Positions 18,967 to 25,724 of a stretch of DNA of 64,000 nt are shown here, piece after piece. The position numbers and the translations under genes are program-made. How positions within the stretch are numbered: position 1 is the stretch's first letter; each line of letters begins with the position of its first letter. The stretch is from Pseudomonas putida. Its GTDB lineage: Bacteria > Pseudomonadota > Gammaproteobacteria > Pseudomonadales > Pseudomonadaceae. The notes under the pieces are model-generated. The model was not told where the DNA came from. It made no database searches and saw only the letters and a program-made list of their open reading frames with translations. The DNA lies in the NCBI RefSeq assembly GCF_009883635.2, contig NZ_CP026115.2:3720001-3784000 (forward strand), written 5' to 3'.

Positions 18967-19887
18967 TCAGCCCGCACTGGCCCGCAACCGCGCCACATCT
19001 CGGATCGGCGGTGCACCATACAGCCGGCTGTACTCGCGGCTGAACTGCGACGGGCTTTCGTACCCCACCCGATAGCCTGCCACCGCCGCCTCCAGGCCGT
19101 CGTTGAGCATCAGCCGCCGCGCCTCCTGCAGGCGCAGCTGCTTCTGATACTGCAGCGGGCTCATGGAGGTCACGGCCTTGAAGCGGTGATGCAGGGTCGA
19201 GGTGCTGAGGTTGACCTCACGGGCCAGGTCCTCGATGCGTAGCGGCTGTTGATAGTTCTGGTTGAGCCAGGTAATGGCCTGGCACACCCGGTGGGTCTGA
19301 CTGTTGGCCAAGGCGATTTCGTACAGTCGATAGCCCTGCGGCCCACGCAGCAGGCGGTAGAGAATCTCGCGACGAATCAGCGGTGCCAGCATGCCGATGT
19401 CGCGCGGTGTGTCCAGCAAGCGGACCAGCCGCAGCAACGCGTCGAGCAGTTGCGGGTCGGTGCGTTCCACGTACAGGCCACGGCCGGAGGGCAGGTTGGG
19501 CACCAGCATCGGCCCGCTTTCTGCGATCAGCTGGCTGATTTCGGCCGGGTCGAGGTCCATGCGGATACCCAGGCTCGGGTTCTCCGGGCTGGCGTCCAGC
19601 TTGACGCCGCTCAGCGGCAAAGTCACCGATACCACCATGTAATGCAACGGGTCGTAGGCGTATTGTTCGTCGCCGAGGAACAGGCTTTTGCTGCCCTGCG
19701 CCAGGATGCACAGCGCCGGTTGAGCCAAGGTCGGTACCGAGCGGACGTTTTCGGTGTAGCGCACCAGATACAGGTCGTCGATGGCCGAGGCGGGACCATG
19801 GGGCTCGCCGGCGTGCTTGCGGATCAACGCGGCCAGTTCCTGGCGTTGCACTTCCAGGGTCGGGTCGATGGACGGGGCGGTGGTCAT
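18967..19887 (-). CDS. AraC-family transcriptional regulator
   Basis: A 306-residue regulator with an AraC_N-type sensor domain (QPALCILAQGSKSLFLGDEQ through LGIRMDLDPAEISQLI) and two C-terminal helix-turn-helices (IEDLAREVNLSTSTLHHRF and AVAGYRVGYESPSQFSREY). I chose the ATG at 19887 behind AGAGGAAAG; an earlier in-frame start adds 36 residues outside the domain. It abuts the ThDP-enzyme gene tail-to-tail. Upstream, a large palindrome separates it from a divergent ABM-domain gene, the likely target. Confidence 0.9.
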   Translation of the reverse strand: MTTAPSIDPTLEVQRQELAALIRKHAGEPHGPASAIDDLYLVRYTENVRSVPTLAQPALCILAQGSKSLFLGDEQYAYDPLHYMVVSVTLPLSGVKLDASPENPSLGIRMDLDPAEISQLIAESGPMLVPNLPSGRGLYVERTDPQLLDALLRLVRLLDTPRDIGMLAPLIRREILYRLLRGPQGYRLYEIALANSQTHRVCQAITWLNQNYQQPLRIEDLAREVNLSTSTLHHRFKAVTSMSPLQYQKQLRLQEARRLMLNDGLEAAVAGYRVGYESPSQFSREYSRLYGAPPIRDVARLRASAG

Positions 19888-19960
19888 GATGGCTTTCCTC
19901 TGCTGACCGACGCAGCATAGGTTTGGGCAATGGCAGGCGCTAGTCGAAAGCTGCACGTCG

Positions 19961-19996
19961 ATTGCCTGATCCTGCCGCAGTGCAGGATCAGGCAAT
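19961..19996. promoter_or_regulatory. 15-bp perfect inverted repeat between AraC-type regulator and ABM gene
   Basis: ATTGCCTGATCCTGC and GCAGGATCAGGCAAT flank a 6-base centre. The dyad is 74 bases upstream of the regulator start and 93 upstream of the divergent gene. There is no U-tract, so an operator or transcript-end structure is more likely than an intrinsic terminator. Confidence 0.55.
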
Positions 19997-20088
19997 CGGT
20001 GAGCAGTAATGGCCTAACGCGTCGCGCGCGCCAGCCCCTAACCTTGGCAGCCTGGTTTTTCCGCCCGCCTGCTTCAAGGAGATCGTGC

Positions 20089-20382
20089 ATGACCCTACGA
20101 CAACCGGTCACCCATCTGGCTTTCATCCGTGCCAGCAGCGGTCGCTCCGCAGAACTCGGCGCCCGCCTGCGCGACCTGCTGGAGCCATCCTTGCGCACCC
20201 CGGGCTGCCTGAGCTTCACCGTGCAGCGCTCCCAGGCCGATGCCGACCTGTGGCTGCTCAGCGGCAGTTGGCAGGATCAACAGGCGATGAGCGGTTACTT
20301 CGCCTCGCCCACCCTCAATGTATTCGGCGAGCTGGTTCAGGCGCAGGTCGTCAGCAGCCTCGACCTGCATACCTTCGATTGA
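20089..20382 (+). CDS. ABM-domain (antibiotic biosynthesis monooxygenase-like) protein
   Basis: A 97-residue single-domain dimeric ferredoxin-like protein. The ABM pattern is visible: THLAFIRASSGRSAELGARL, then LLEPSLRTPGCLSFTVQRS, a WLLSGSWQDQQAMSGYFAS segment, and a C-terminal strand. Such proteins are cofactorless monooxygenases or heme/quinone-modifying enzymes; no substrate can be inferred. A good ribosome-binding site (AAGGAG, 7 bases from ATG) supports the start. Divergent from the AraC-type regulator across the palindrome. Confidence 0.8.
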   Translation: MTLRQPVTHLAFIRASSGRSAELGARLRDLLEPSLRTPGCLSFTVQRSQADADLWLLSGSWQDQQAMSGYFASPTLNVFGELVQAQVVSSLDLHTFD

Positions 20383-20427
20383 AACACGGTTAGAATGCCG
20401 CCCTTCGATCAACAGGCGGATGGCAAC

Positions 20428-20661
20428 ATGGCACGTAGGGAATTCCCGCATTTCGAAGCGGTTTCGGCGATGGTCCCGGTGGAAGGCGGTGGCTATAACG
20501 CCGCCATCGCGGTCAAGGCTCTGGGCATGGGCGGCGCGCCGCGTTTCCACAAGGTACTCGACGAGCAAGTGTTCAAAAGCGCCGTGGCGGCAGACGAAGC
20601 CGCCTGCGCCGAGCTTGCACGCCTGCAGGGCGTAGGCGAGGAAGGCGAACTGATCTGGTGA
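20428..20661 (+). CDS. conserved hypothetical small protein
   Basis: A 77-residue soluble protein beginning MARREFPHFEAVSAMVPVEG and ending EEGELIW. No signal peptide, membrane segment or catalytic motif that I recognise. I prefer the ATG at 20428; the in-frame ATG at 20395 is closer to what looks like a -10 element (TAGAAT). Its stop codon touches the stop of the convergent flavin reductase with no spacer. Confidence 0.6.
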   Translation: MARREFPHFEAVSAMVPVEGGGYNAAIAVKALGMGGAPRFHKVLDEQVFKSAVAADEAACAELARLQGVGEEGELIW

Positions 20662-21267
20662 TCAGGCCTGTGGGCGAGCCATCTTGAACAGGTTGCCCAA
20701 CTCGAAGTAATCCGCCGGGCCACCACCACGCAGGATCGGCTCGGCGGCAGCGGTATCGTAGATGCCGTTCTTCAGCAGGTGCTCGGCAATGTGCACCGCC
20801 ACCACTTCACCCAGAATCAGCCAACTGGGCACCAGTGCCTGATCGGCGCGCTTGAGCTGGACGATCTGGCTCACCTTGCATTCGAAGGCCACCGGCGTTT
20901 CGCCCACGCGTGGCACCTTGACGATGTTCGATGGCACCGCAGTCAGGCTGCTCAGTTTGAACTCGTTGACATCGGCGGCGACGGCCGCGCAACTCTGGTT
21001 CATCTGCTCGGCCAGCGGCCGGGTCGCCAGGTTCCAGACGAACTCGCCGGTCTGCTCGATGTTGTTCAGGCTGTCTTTGCGCCCGACGCTGCAGAAACCG
21101 ATGATCGGTGGAATGTAGTTGAAGGCGTTGAAGAAGCTGTACGGCGCGAGGTTCAACTGGCCGTCTCGGCTCTGCGAGGAGATCCAGCCGATCGGGCGCG
21201 GGCCGACGATGGCGTTGAACGGGTCGTGGGGCAGGCCGTGGCCTTTGGCGGGTTCGTAGTAGTACAT
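20662..21267 (-). CDS. flavin reductase-like / FMN-binding split-barrel protein
   Basis: A 201-residue protein of the flavin_reductase-like (DIM6/NTAB) family. The N-terminal FNAIVGPRPIGWISSQSRDG and APYSFFNAFNYIPPIIGF phrases form the FMN pocket, followed by TGEFVWNLATRPLAEQMNQS and a closing dimer strand (VPSWLILGEVVAVHI). It would bind FMN and reduce it with NAD(P)H, usually to supply a partner monooxygenase. No such partner is adjacent except the unrelated small ABM protein. Confidence 0.88.
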   Translation of the reverse strand: MYYYEPAKGHGLPHDPFNAIVGPRPIGWISSQSRDGQLNLAPYSFFNAFNYIPPIIGFCSVGRKDSLNNIEQTGEFVWNLATRPLAEQMNQSCAAVAADVNEFKLSSLTAVPSNIVKVPRVGETPVAFECKVSQIVQLKRADQALVPSWLILGEVVAVHIAEHLLKNGIYDTAAAEPILRGGGPADYFELGNLFKMARPQA

Positions 21268-21330
21268 CTGCCAGCATCCTGGGAACGAGGTGCCTAGTGT
21301 GCCAAGCCTTTGTCCGCCTGAAAATGATCA

Positions 21331-21351
21331 AGCCCGGCGCGAGGCCGGGCT
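21331..21351 (-). terminator. hairpin downstream of the repeat-peptide gene
   Basis: AGCCCGGC / GCCGGGCT with loop GCGAG. On the minus strand it is followed by TGATCATTTTCA, a weak U-rich stretch. It lies 18 bases past the stop of the 21370-21657 gene. Confidence 0.55.
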
Positions 21352-21369
21352 GGTAGCGCGCAACAGGGA

Positions 21370-21657
21370 TCAGCTGAGGCGGTGGGCGTTGGTGCGGTCG
21401 AAGCCGTCTTCGGCGAAGCGCTGGCCGCCAGTGCGGTCGAAGCCGTCTTCGGCGAAGCGTTGAGCGCCGGTGTGATCGAAGCCGTCTTCGGCGAAGCGTT
21501 GAGCGCCAGTGTGATCGAAACCGTCTTCAGCGTAGCTGGCCGATTGGGTCTGGGCGGCGGCGAAGGTGTGGGCGTTGGTGCGGTCGAAACCATCTTCGGC
21601 GAATGCGCCAGCAGCGAATACCGAGAGGGCCAGGGTGAGGATCAGTTTGCTTTTCAT
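21370..21657 (-). CDS. secreted tandem-repeat peptide (AEDGFD repeats)
   Basis: A 95-residue precursor with a clean signal peptide (MKSKLILTLALSVFAAGAFA, cleavage after AFA). The mature part is almost entirely copies of AEDGFDRTGAQRF (five AEDGFD cores, the last four in strict 13-residue register). The unit is acidic, with invariant E-D-G-F-D and a variable basic end, and has no cysteines. I do not know its function; similar short repeat proteins in Pseudomonas carry the uninformative name 'phage infection protein'. It stands alone, with its own hairpin downstream and an AT-rich leader upstream. Confidence 0.75.
   Translation of the reverse strand: MKSKLILTLALSVFAAGAFAEDGFDRTNAHTFAAAQTQSASYAEDGFDHTGAQRFAEDGFDHTGAQRFAEDGFDRTGGQRFAEDGFDRTNAHRLS
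21394..21549. repeat. 39-bp tandem repeats inside the repeat-peptide gene
   Basis: Units start at 21394, 21433, 21472 and 21511, exactly 39 bases apart, and share the core TCGAAGCCGTCTTCGGCGAAG with few changes. The fourth unit is diverged at its far end. The period is 13 codons, so copy-number changes keep frame. Confidence 0.85.
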
Positions 21658-22009
21658 GGTCGTTGCTCCGTCGGGTGCGAGAGGTTGTTTGTTTCTATGG
21701 GTTTAATGCTACGCCGATTAATTTGATTAAAAAGCGCAAAAATTAGCGTCCAAAAATCGAATTAATAGATGTATATGGTCGAGCGCTGTGTCTTTCAGCG
21801 GTGCCGATACCTCTGCGTGAGGTGCTTCAAACCCAGGCGAGCGCAATGCTTCGCCAGCCATTGCAGATTGAGGGGGCGGTATTAATCGAGGGTTAAGAAC
21901 GAAAAATCTTAATTTGTAACAGCGTATGACGCTTTTTTCATATATCGCCAACCGATTTTTCAGGCTCTGCTCAGCACCATCGCCGCACCTCATTCCGGAG
22001 CGATGAATA
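21658..22009. other. AT-rich intergenic region, divergent promoters
   Basis: 352 bases between the repeat-peptide gene and the DUF347 membrane-protein gene, clearly richer in A and T than the rest of the window (for example TTAATTTGATTAAAAAGCGC). No coding sequence is supported. It holds the TTAAGA-N8-TCTTAA dyad listed separately. Confidence 0.5.
21893..21912. promoter_or_regulatory. TTAAGA-N8-TCTTAA dyad upstream of the DUF347 gene
   Basis: A perfect 6-bp inverted repeat spaced by 8 bases, 98 bases before the ATG of the membrane protein. Its shape resembles response-regulator boxes of the CTTAA type, but no regulator gene is adjacent, so the ligand is unknown. Confidence 0.35.
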
Positions 22010-22762
22010 ATGAACAAACTTCCGCAAATCACCTTGGCCTTCTGGGTCATGAAGATCTGCGCCACCACCCTTGGCGAAACGGCCGGTGATCTGCTGTCGA
22101 TGACCCTCAACGTTGGCTATGCCGTCAGCTCGATGGTGTTGATCAGCGTGTTCCTGGTGACCTTGCTTGGTCAGCTGTTTTCGCGCCGCTATCACCCGAT
22201 GCTGTATTGGCTGGTGATCCTTTCCACCAGCACCGCCGGCACCACTATGTCCGACTTCATGGACCGCACCCTGGGTCTGGGCTATGCCGCAGGTTCGGCA
22301 ATCCTGATCGGCATCCTGCTGCTGACGTTCCTGGTCTGGCGCCTGAGCGGCAACCCGCTCGACGTCACCCGCATCAAGAACCGCACCGGTGAAATCTATT
22401 ACTGGATCGCCATCCTGTTCTCCAACACCTTGGGTACCGCGTTGGGTGACTACCTGGCGGACGATTCGGGGCTGGGCTTTGCCGGTGGCGCACTGCTGGT
22501 CGGCAGCGCCATCGCCCTGGTGGTGCTGGCCCGCTACTGGACGCGCATCCCGGGCGTGGTGCTGTTCTGGGTGGCCTTCGTGCTGACCCGTCCGTTCGGA
22601 GCGACTCTTGGCGACGTCCTGACCAAGCCGCATGAGAAGGGCGGGCTGGACTTCGGCACTATCGGTTCTTCCGCTGTGCTGGGGGGCGTGCTGCTGGTGC
22701 TGGTGCTGTTGGCGAGTTGGTACCAGAAACGTGAGCCGCGTCAGGTGTTGGAGATGTCCTGA
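22010..22762 (+). CDS. four-repeat membrane protein (DUF347 / COG4705 family)
   Basis: A 250-residue inner-membrane protein with about eight hydrophobic segments arranged as four internal repeats. Each repeat carries a T-x-G-x-x-x-(G/S)-D motif: TTLGETAGDLLS, TAGTTMSDFMDRTLGLGY, TLGTALGDYLADDSGLGF and PFGATLGDVLTKP. This is the DUF347 repeat. The periodic acidic/Thr residues in a membrane context suggest ion or small-solute binding, but I know of no established function. An excellent bidirectional terminator follows the stop codon. Confidence 0.85.
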   Translation: MNKLPQITLAFWVMKICATTLGETAGDLLSMTLNVGYAVSSMVLISVFLVTLLGQLFSRRYHPMLYWLVILSTSTAGTTMSDFMDRTLGLGYAAGSAILIGILLLTFLVWRLSGNPLDVTRIKNRTGEIYYWIAILFSNTLGTALGDYLADDSGLGFAGGALLVGSAIALVVLARYWTRIPGVVLFWVAFVLTRPFGATLGDVLTKPHEKGGLDFGTIGSSAVLGGVLLVLVLLASWYQKREPRQVLEMS

Positions 22763-22765
22763 AGC

Positions 22766-22797
22766 AAAAAGGGCGCCCTTGATAGGGCGCCCTTTTT
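22766..22797. terminator. bidirectional rho-independent terminator
   Basis: A 14-bp perfect stem (AAAAAGGGCGCCCT / AGGGCGCCCTTTTT, loop TGAT) between the convergent DUF347 gene and the transporter gene, with an A-run on one side and a T-run on the other. Confidence 0.92.
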
Positions 22798-22813
22798 CCA
22801 TGCGGTATCACAA

Positions 22814-24133
22814 TCAGTCAGTAGTAATCCGCGAATGCTGCTTGGTGTCCTTCATGGTCGCATACACCAGCAGCGAGCAGGCGATGCACGCCGTGACGTA
22901 CCAGTAGAAGCCGCTTTCCATGCCGGCGCTCTTGAACCACAGGGCCACGTACTCGGCCGTGCCGCCGAAGATCGATACGGTCAACGCGTACGGCAGGCCA
23001 ACGCCCAGGGCGCGGATTTCGGTAGGGAACAGCTCGGCCTTCACCACTGCGTTGATCGAGGTGTAGCCGCTGACGATGATCAGCGCCGCCATGATCAGGA
23101 AGAACGCGCCCCACCAGGTCTGGATGGTGTGCAGGGTGCTGAGGATCGGTACGGTGAACAGGGTGCCGAGCACGCCGAAGGCGATCAGGATCGGGCGACG
23201 GCCGATCTTGTCGGACAGGCCACCGATCACCGGCTGCAGGCACATGAACAGGAACAGCGTGGCCGCCGAGATGGTGGTCGAATCGCTGATGCTCATGCCC
23301 ACGGTGTTGACCAGGTACTTCTGCATGTAGGTGGTGTAGGTGTAGAAGGCCAGGGTGCCGCCCATGGTCAGGCCGACCACGGTCATCAGCTCCTTGGGGT
23401 GGCGCATGAGGGTGCGCATCAGGCTTTCCTTGGCCTTTTCCTTCTTGGTGAAAGAAGCGGTTTCTTCCATGCCGCGGCGCAGGTACAGGGCAACCACTGC
23501 GCACAGCGCACCGATCACGAAGGGCACACGCCAGCCCCAGGCATACAGCTGCTCGGTGGTCAGGGTCTGCTGCAGGATGATCAGTACTGCCAGGGCGATG
23601 AGCTGGCCGGAAATCAGCGTCACGTACTGGAAGCTGGAGAAGAAGCCACGGCGGTCCTTGCTGGCCATTTCGCTGAGGTAGGTGGCCGAGGTGCCGTATT
23701 CGCCGCCCACCGACAGGCCCTGCATCAGCCGTGCGATGACCAGCAGGACCGGCGCCGCGACACCGATGGTTTCATAGCCTGGGGTCAGGGCGATCACCAG
23801 GGAGCCGGCGCACATCAGCAGCACCGAGGCCATCAGCGCGGCCTTGCGGCCCTTGCGGTCGGCGTACAGGCCCATCAGCCAGCCGCCGATCGGGCGCATC
23901 AGGAAGCCAACGGCGAAGATCGCAGCGGTGTTGAGCAGTTGTGCGGTGGAGTCGCCGGCAGGGAAGAAGGCCTTGGCGAAGTACAGCGAGAATGCGGCGT
24001 AGACGTACCAGTCGTACCATTCGACCATGTTGCCGATGGAACCACTGAAGATCGACTTGAGGCGGCTGGCGGTGGTTTTTTCAGCGGCGGGCGTGACGGC
24101 CGCCCCGGCTGGCAGGGAGGTGGCGTTATCCAT
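22814..24133 (-). CDS. MHS-family MFS transporter (alpha-ketoglutarate/dicarboxylate permease)
   Basis: A 439-residue proton symporter of the metabolite:H+ symporter family (KgtP/PcaT-like), with 12 predicted membrane segments. The MFS loop motif is visible as GLYADRKGRKAALMASVLLM and again as GLSDKIGRRPILIAFGVL, and the family phrase GLSVGGEYGTSATYLSEMA marks the MHS branch. I chose the ATG at 24133 behind GAGAAGG; 32 additional in-frame codons upstream overlap the promoter. A sigma-54 promoter and DctD-type sites lie upstream and dctD/dctB are adjacent, so it is likely the dicarboxylate carrier controlled by them. Confidence 0.9.
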   Translation of the reverse strand: MDNATSLPAGAAVTPAAEKTTASRLKSIFSGSIGNMVEWYDWYVYAAFSLYFAKAFFPAGDSTAQLLNTAAIFAVGFLMRPIGGWLMGLYADRKGRKAALMASVLLMCAGSLVIALTPGYETIGVAAPVLLVIARLMQGLSVGGEYGTSATYLSEMASKDRRGFFSSFQYVTLISGQLIALAVLIILQQTLTTEQLYAWGWRVPFVIGALCAVVALYLRRGMEETASFTKKEKAKESLMRTLMRHPKELMTVVGLTMGGTLAFYTYTTYMQKYLVNTVGMSISDSTTISAATLFLFMCLQPVIGGLSDKIGRRPILIAFGVLGTLFTVPILSTLHTIQTWWGAFFLIMAALIIVSGYTSINAVVKAELFPTEIRALGVGLPYALTVSIFGGTAEYVALWFKSAGMESGFYWYVTACIACSLLVYATMKDTKQHSRITTD

Positions 24134-24191
24134 CAGGGATACCTTCTCGTTGTTTTTGTGGAGCGCGCCGAAGCGCAGCTTGCCAGGGCAA

Positions 24192-24208
24192 TTGCAGAAG
24201 GTGTGCCA
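24192..24208 (-). promoter_or_regulatory. sigma-54 promoter of the dicarboxylate transporter gene
   Basis: On the minus strand the sequence reads TGGCACACCTTCTGCAA, matching the -24/-12 consensus TGGCAC-N5-TTGC with one mismatch and the obligatory GG-N10-GC spacing. Transcription would start near 24182, giving a leader of about 49 bases before the ATG at 24133. Confidence 0.8.
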
Positions 24209-24284
24209 AATGGGTGCGTAGCGATCCAAATGGGGGCGTTGCAGCGTCGCGGGAACCGCGTGCTACCTGGCGCGGCGCAGTTCT

Positions 24285-24330
24285 CTGTGGGAGCGGGCCT
24301 GCCCGCGAAGGGCTGCAGAGCAGCCCCGAA
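24285..24330. repeat. degenerate REP-like unit with GGGCTGC-AGA-GCAGCCC hairpin
   Basis: CTGTGGGAGCGGGCCTGCCCGCGAAG is a half REP unit, followed directly by a perfect 7-bp hairpin at 24310-24326. It lies between the sigma-54 promoter and the enhancer-like sites. Confidence 0.6.
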
Positions 24331-24342
24331 ATCTCGCAGGGG

Positions 24343-24393
24343 TAAGCGGATTTTCGCCTATCAAGATCCGTCGATAAGCGGATTTCCGCCTAT
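24343..24393. promoter_or_regulatory. paired upstream activator sites (DctD-type)
   Basis: Two 19-bp copies of TAAGCGGATTTYCGCCTAT at 24343-24361 and 24375-24393 differ at one base and are 32 bases apart (three helical turns). Each has an internal dyad (GCGGA..TCCGC in the second). They lie about 170 and 200 bases upstream of the sigma-54 start, the usual place for enhancers; the second overlaps the last codon of dctD. Confidence 0.75.
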
Positions 24394-25724
24394 TCTCGCT
24401 CGACGAATGCCTCACGGACCAAACCATGGCGCTGCATCTTTTCGTTCAGCGTACGCCGAGGCAGCTGCAAGGCTTCCATCACCGCTTTGATCTCCCCCGC
24501 ATGCTGGCGCAAGGCCGCGCGCAGGCACTGGGCCTCGAATGCTTCCATCTGCTCACCCAACGACTGCCCGGCAGGCGCTACCTCGATGTTCGGCGAATCC
24601 AACCCCAGGGCATGCCGCTCCGCCGCATTGGCGAGTTCACGCACATTGCCCGGCCAGTCATGGGACAGCAGCTGCGCCAGTTGCACGCCGCTCAGTGCTG
24701 GCGCCGTGCGCCCCAGCTTGGTCGCGGCCGCACGGGCGAAATGCTCGAACAGCAGCGGGATATCCTCACGCCGTTCACGCAGCGGCGCCAGGCGCAGTTC
24801 CGCCACGTTCAGGCGATAGGCCAAATCCTCGCGAAAACGCCCGGCGCGAGCCTCTTCGAGCAAGTCGGGCTTGGTGGCGGCAATGATGCGCAGGTCGACG
24901 CTGATGCTCTGGTTGGCCCCCAGTCGCTCCAGCTTCTGCTCCTGGATCACCCGCAACAACTTGGCCTGCTGGGCCAGCGGCATGCTCTCGATCTCGTCGA
25001 GGAACACCGTACCGCCGTTGGCGTATTCCAACTTGCCGATGCGTTTGCCCTGGGCGCCAGTGAAGGCACCGCTTTCGTGGCCGAACAGTTCGGCTTCGAA
25101 CAGGGCTTCGGGGATGGCCGCACAGTTGAGCGCGACGAACGGCTTGTCGGCACGCGGGCCAAAGTCGTGCAGGCAGCGCGCCACGCGCTCCTTGCCGCTG
25201 CCGGTTTCGCCGCGGATCAGCACGTTCACTGGCAGGCTGGCCAGGTCCAGTACTTGCCTGCGTAGCTGCTGCAAACCTTGCGACATGCCGAGCAGGGTCG
25301 TTTCCAGGCGCGACTTGAGGTCCGCCTGTTCATGCAGGCGGCGGTTCTCCAGGACCAGCTGGCGTTTCTCCAGGGCGCGGCGCAGGCTGCCCAGCAAGTG
25401 CTGCGGGGTGAAGGGCTTTTCGAGGAGGTCGTAGGCGCCGTTGCGCATGGCCTCGACCGCCATCGGCACATCGCCATGGCCGGTCAGCAGGATCACCGGC
25501 AGGTCAGGGTCATCCGCCTGCAGGCGTTCGAGCAGTTGCAGGCCACCCATGCCCGGCATGCGTACGTCGCTGATGATCACCCCGGCAAAGTGCGCGGGCA
25601 GCTGGGCCAGGCAGTCTTCGGCGCGCGCGAACAGTTGCACGCTGAAGCCCGACAGGCTCAGCCACTGCTCGACCGCCGTGCGGATGCTGGCTTCATCATC
25701 GACGACGATCACCGAATTCAACAT
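24390..25724 (-). CDS. dctD: DctD, sigma-54-dependent response regulator
   Basis: A 444-residue NtrC-family activator of dicarboxylate transport. The receiver domain (residues 1-120) has the phospho-acceptor Asp in VIISDVRMPGMGG. The AAA+ domain has the Walker A motif in IRGETGSGKERVARCL, the sigma-54-contacting GAFTGA loop in HESGAFTGAQGKR, and Walker B in GGTVFLDEIESM. A Fis-type helix-turn-helix ends the protein (AVMEALQLPRRTLNEKMQRH). Its start overlaps the dctB stop by 7 bases. Confidence 0.95.
   Translation of the reverse strand: MLNSVIVVDDEASIRTAVEQWLSLSGFSVQLFARAEDCLAQLPAHFAGVIISDVRMPGMGGLQLLERLQADDPDLPVILLTGHGDVPMAVEAMRNGAYDLLEKPFTPQHLLGSLRRALEKRQLVLENRRLHEQADLKSRLETTLLGMSQGLQQLRRQVLDLASLPVNVLIRGETGSGKERVARCLHDFGPRADKPFVALNCAAIPEALFEAELFGHESGAFTGAQGKRIGKLEYANGGTVFLDEIESMPLAQQAKLLRVIQEQKLERLGANQSISVDLRIIAATKPDLLEEARAGRFREDLAYRLNVAELRLAPLRERREDIPLLFEHFARAAATKLGRTAPALSGVQLAQLLSHDWPGNVRELANAAERHALGLDSPNIEVAPAGQSLGEQMEAFEAQCLRAALRQHAGEIKAVMEALQLPRRTLNEKMQRHGLVREAFVERE

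Noticed and set aside
21394..21549. 39-bp repeats as a CRISPR array
   Set aside because: The units are contiguous without spacers and encode a protein repeat; no cas genes occur.
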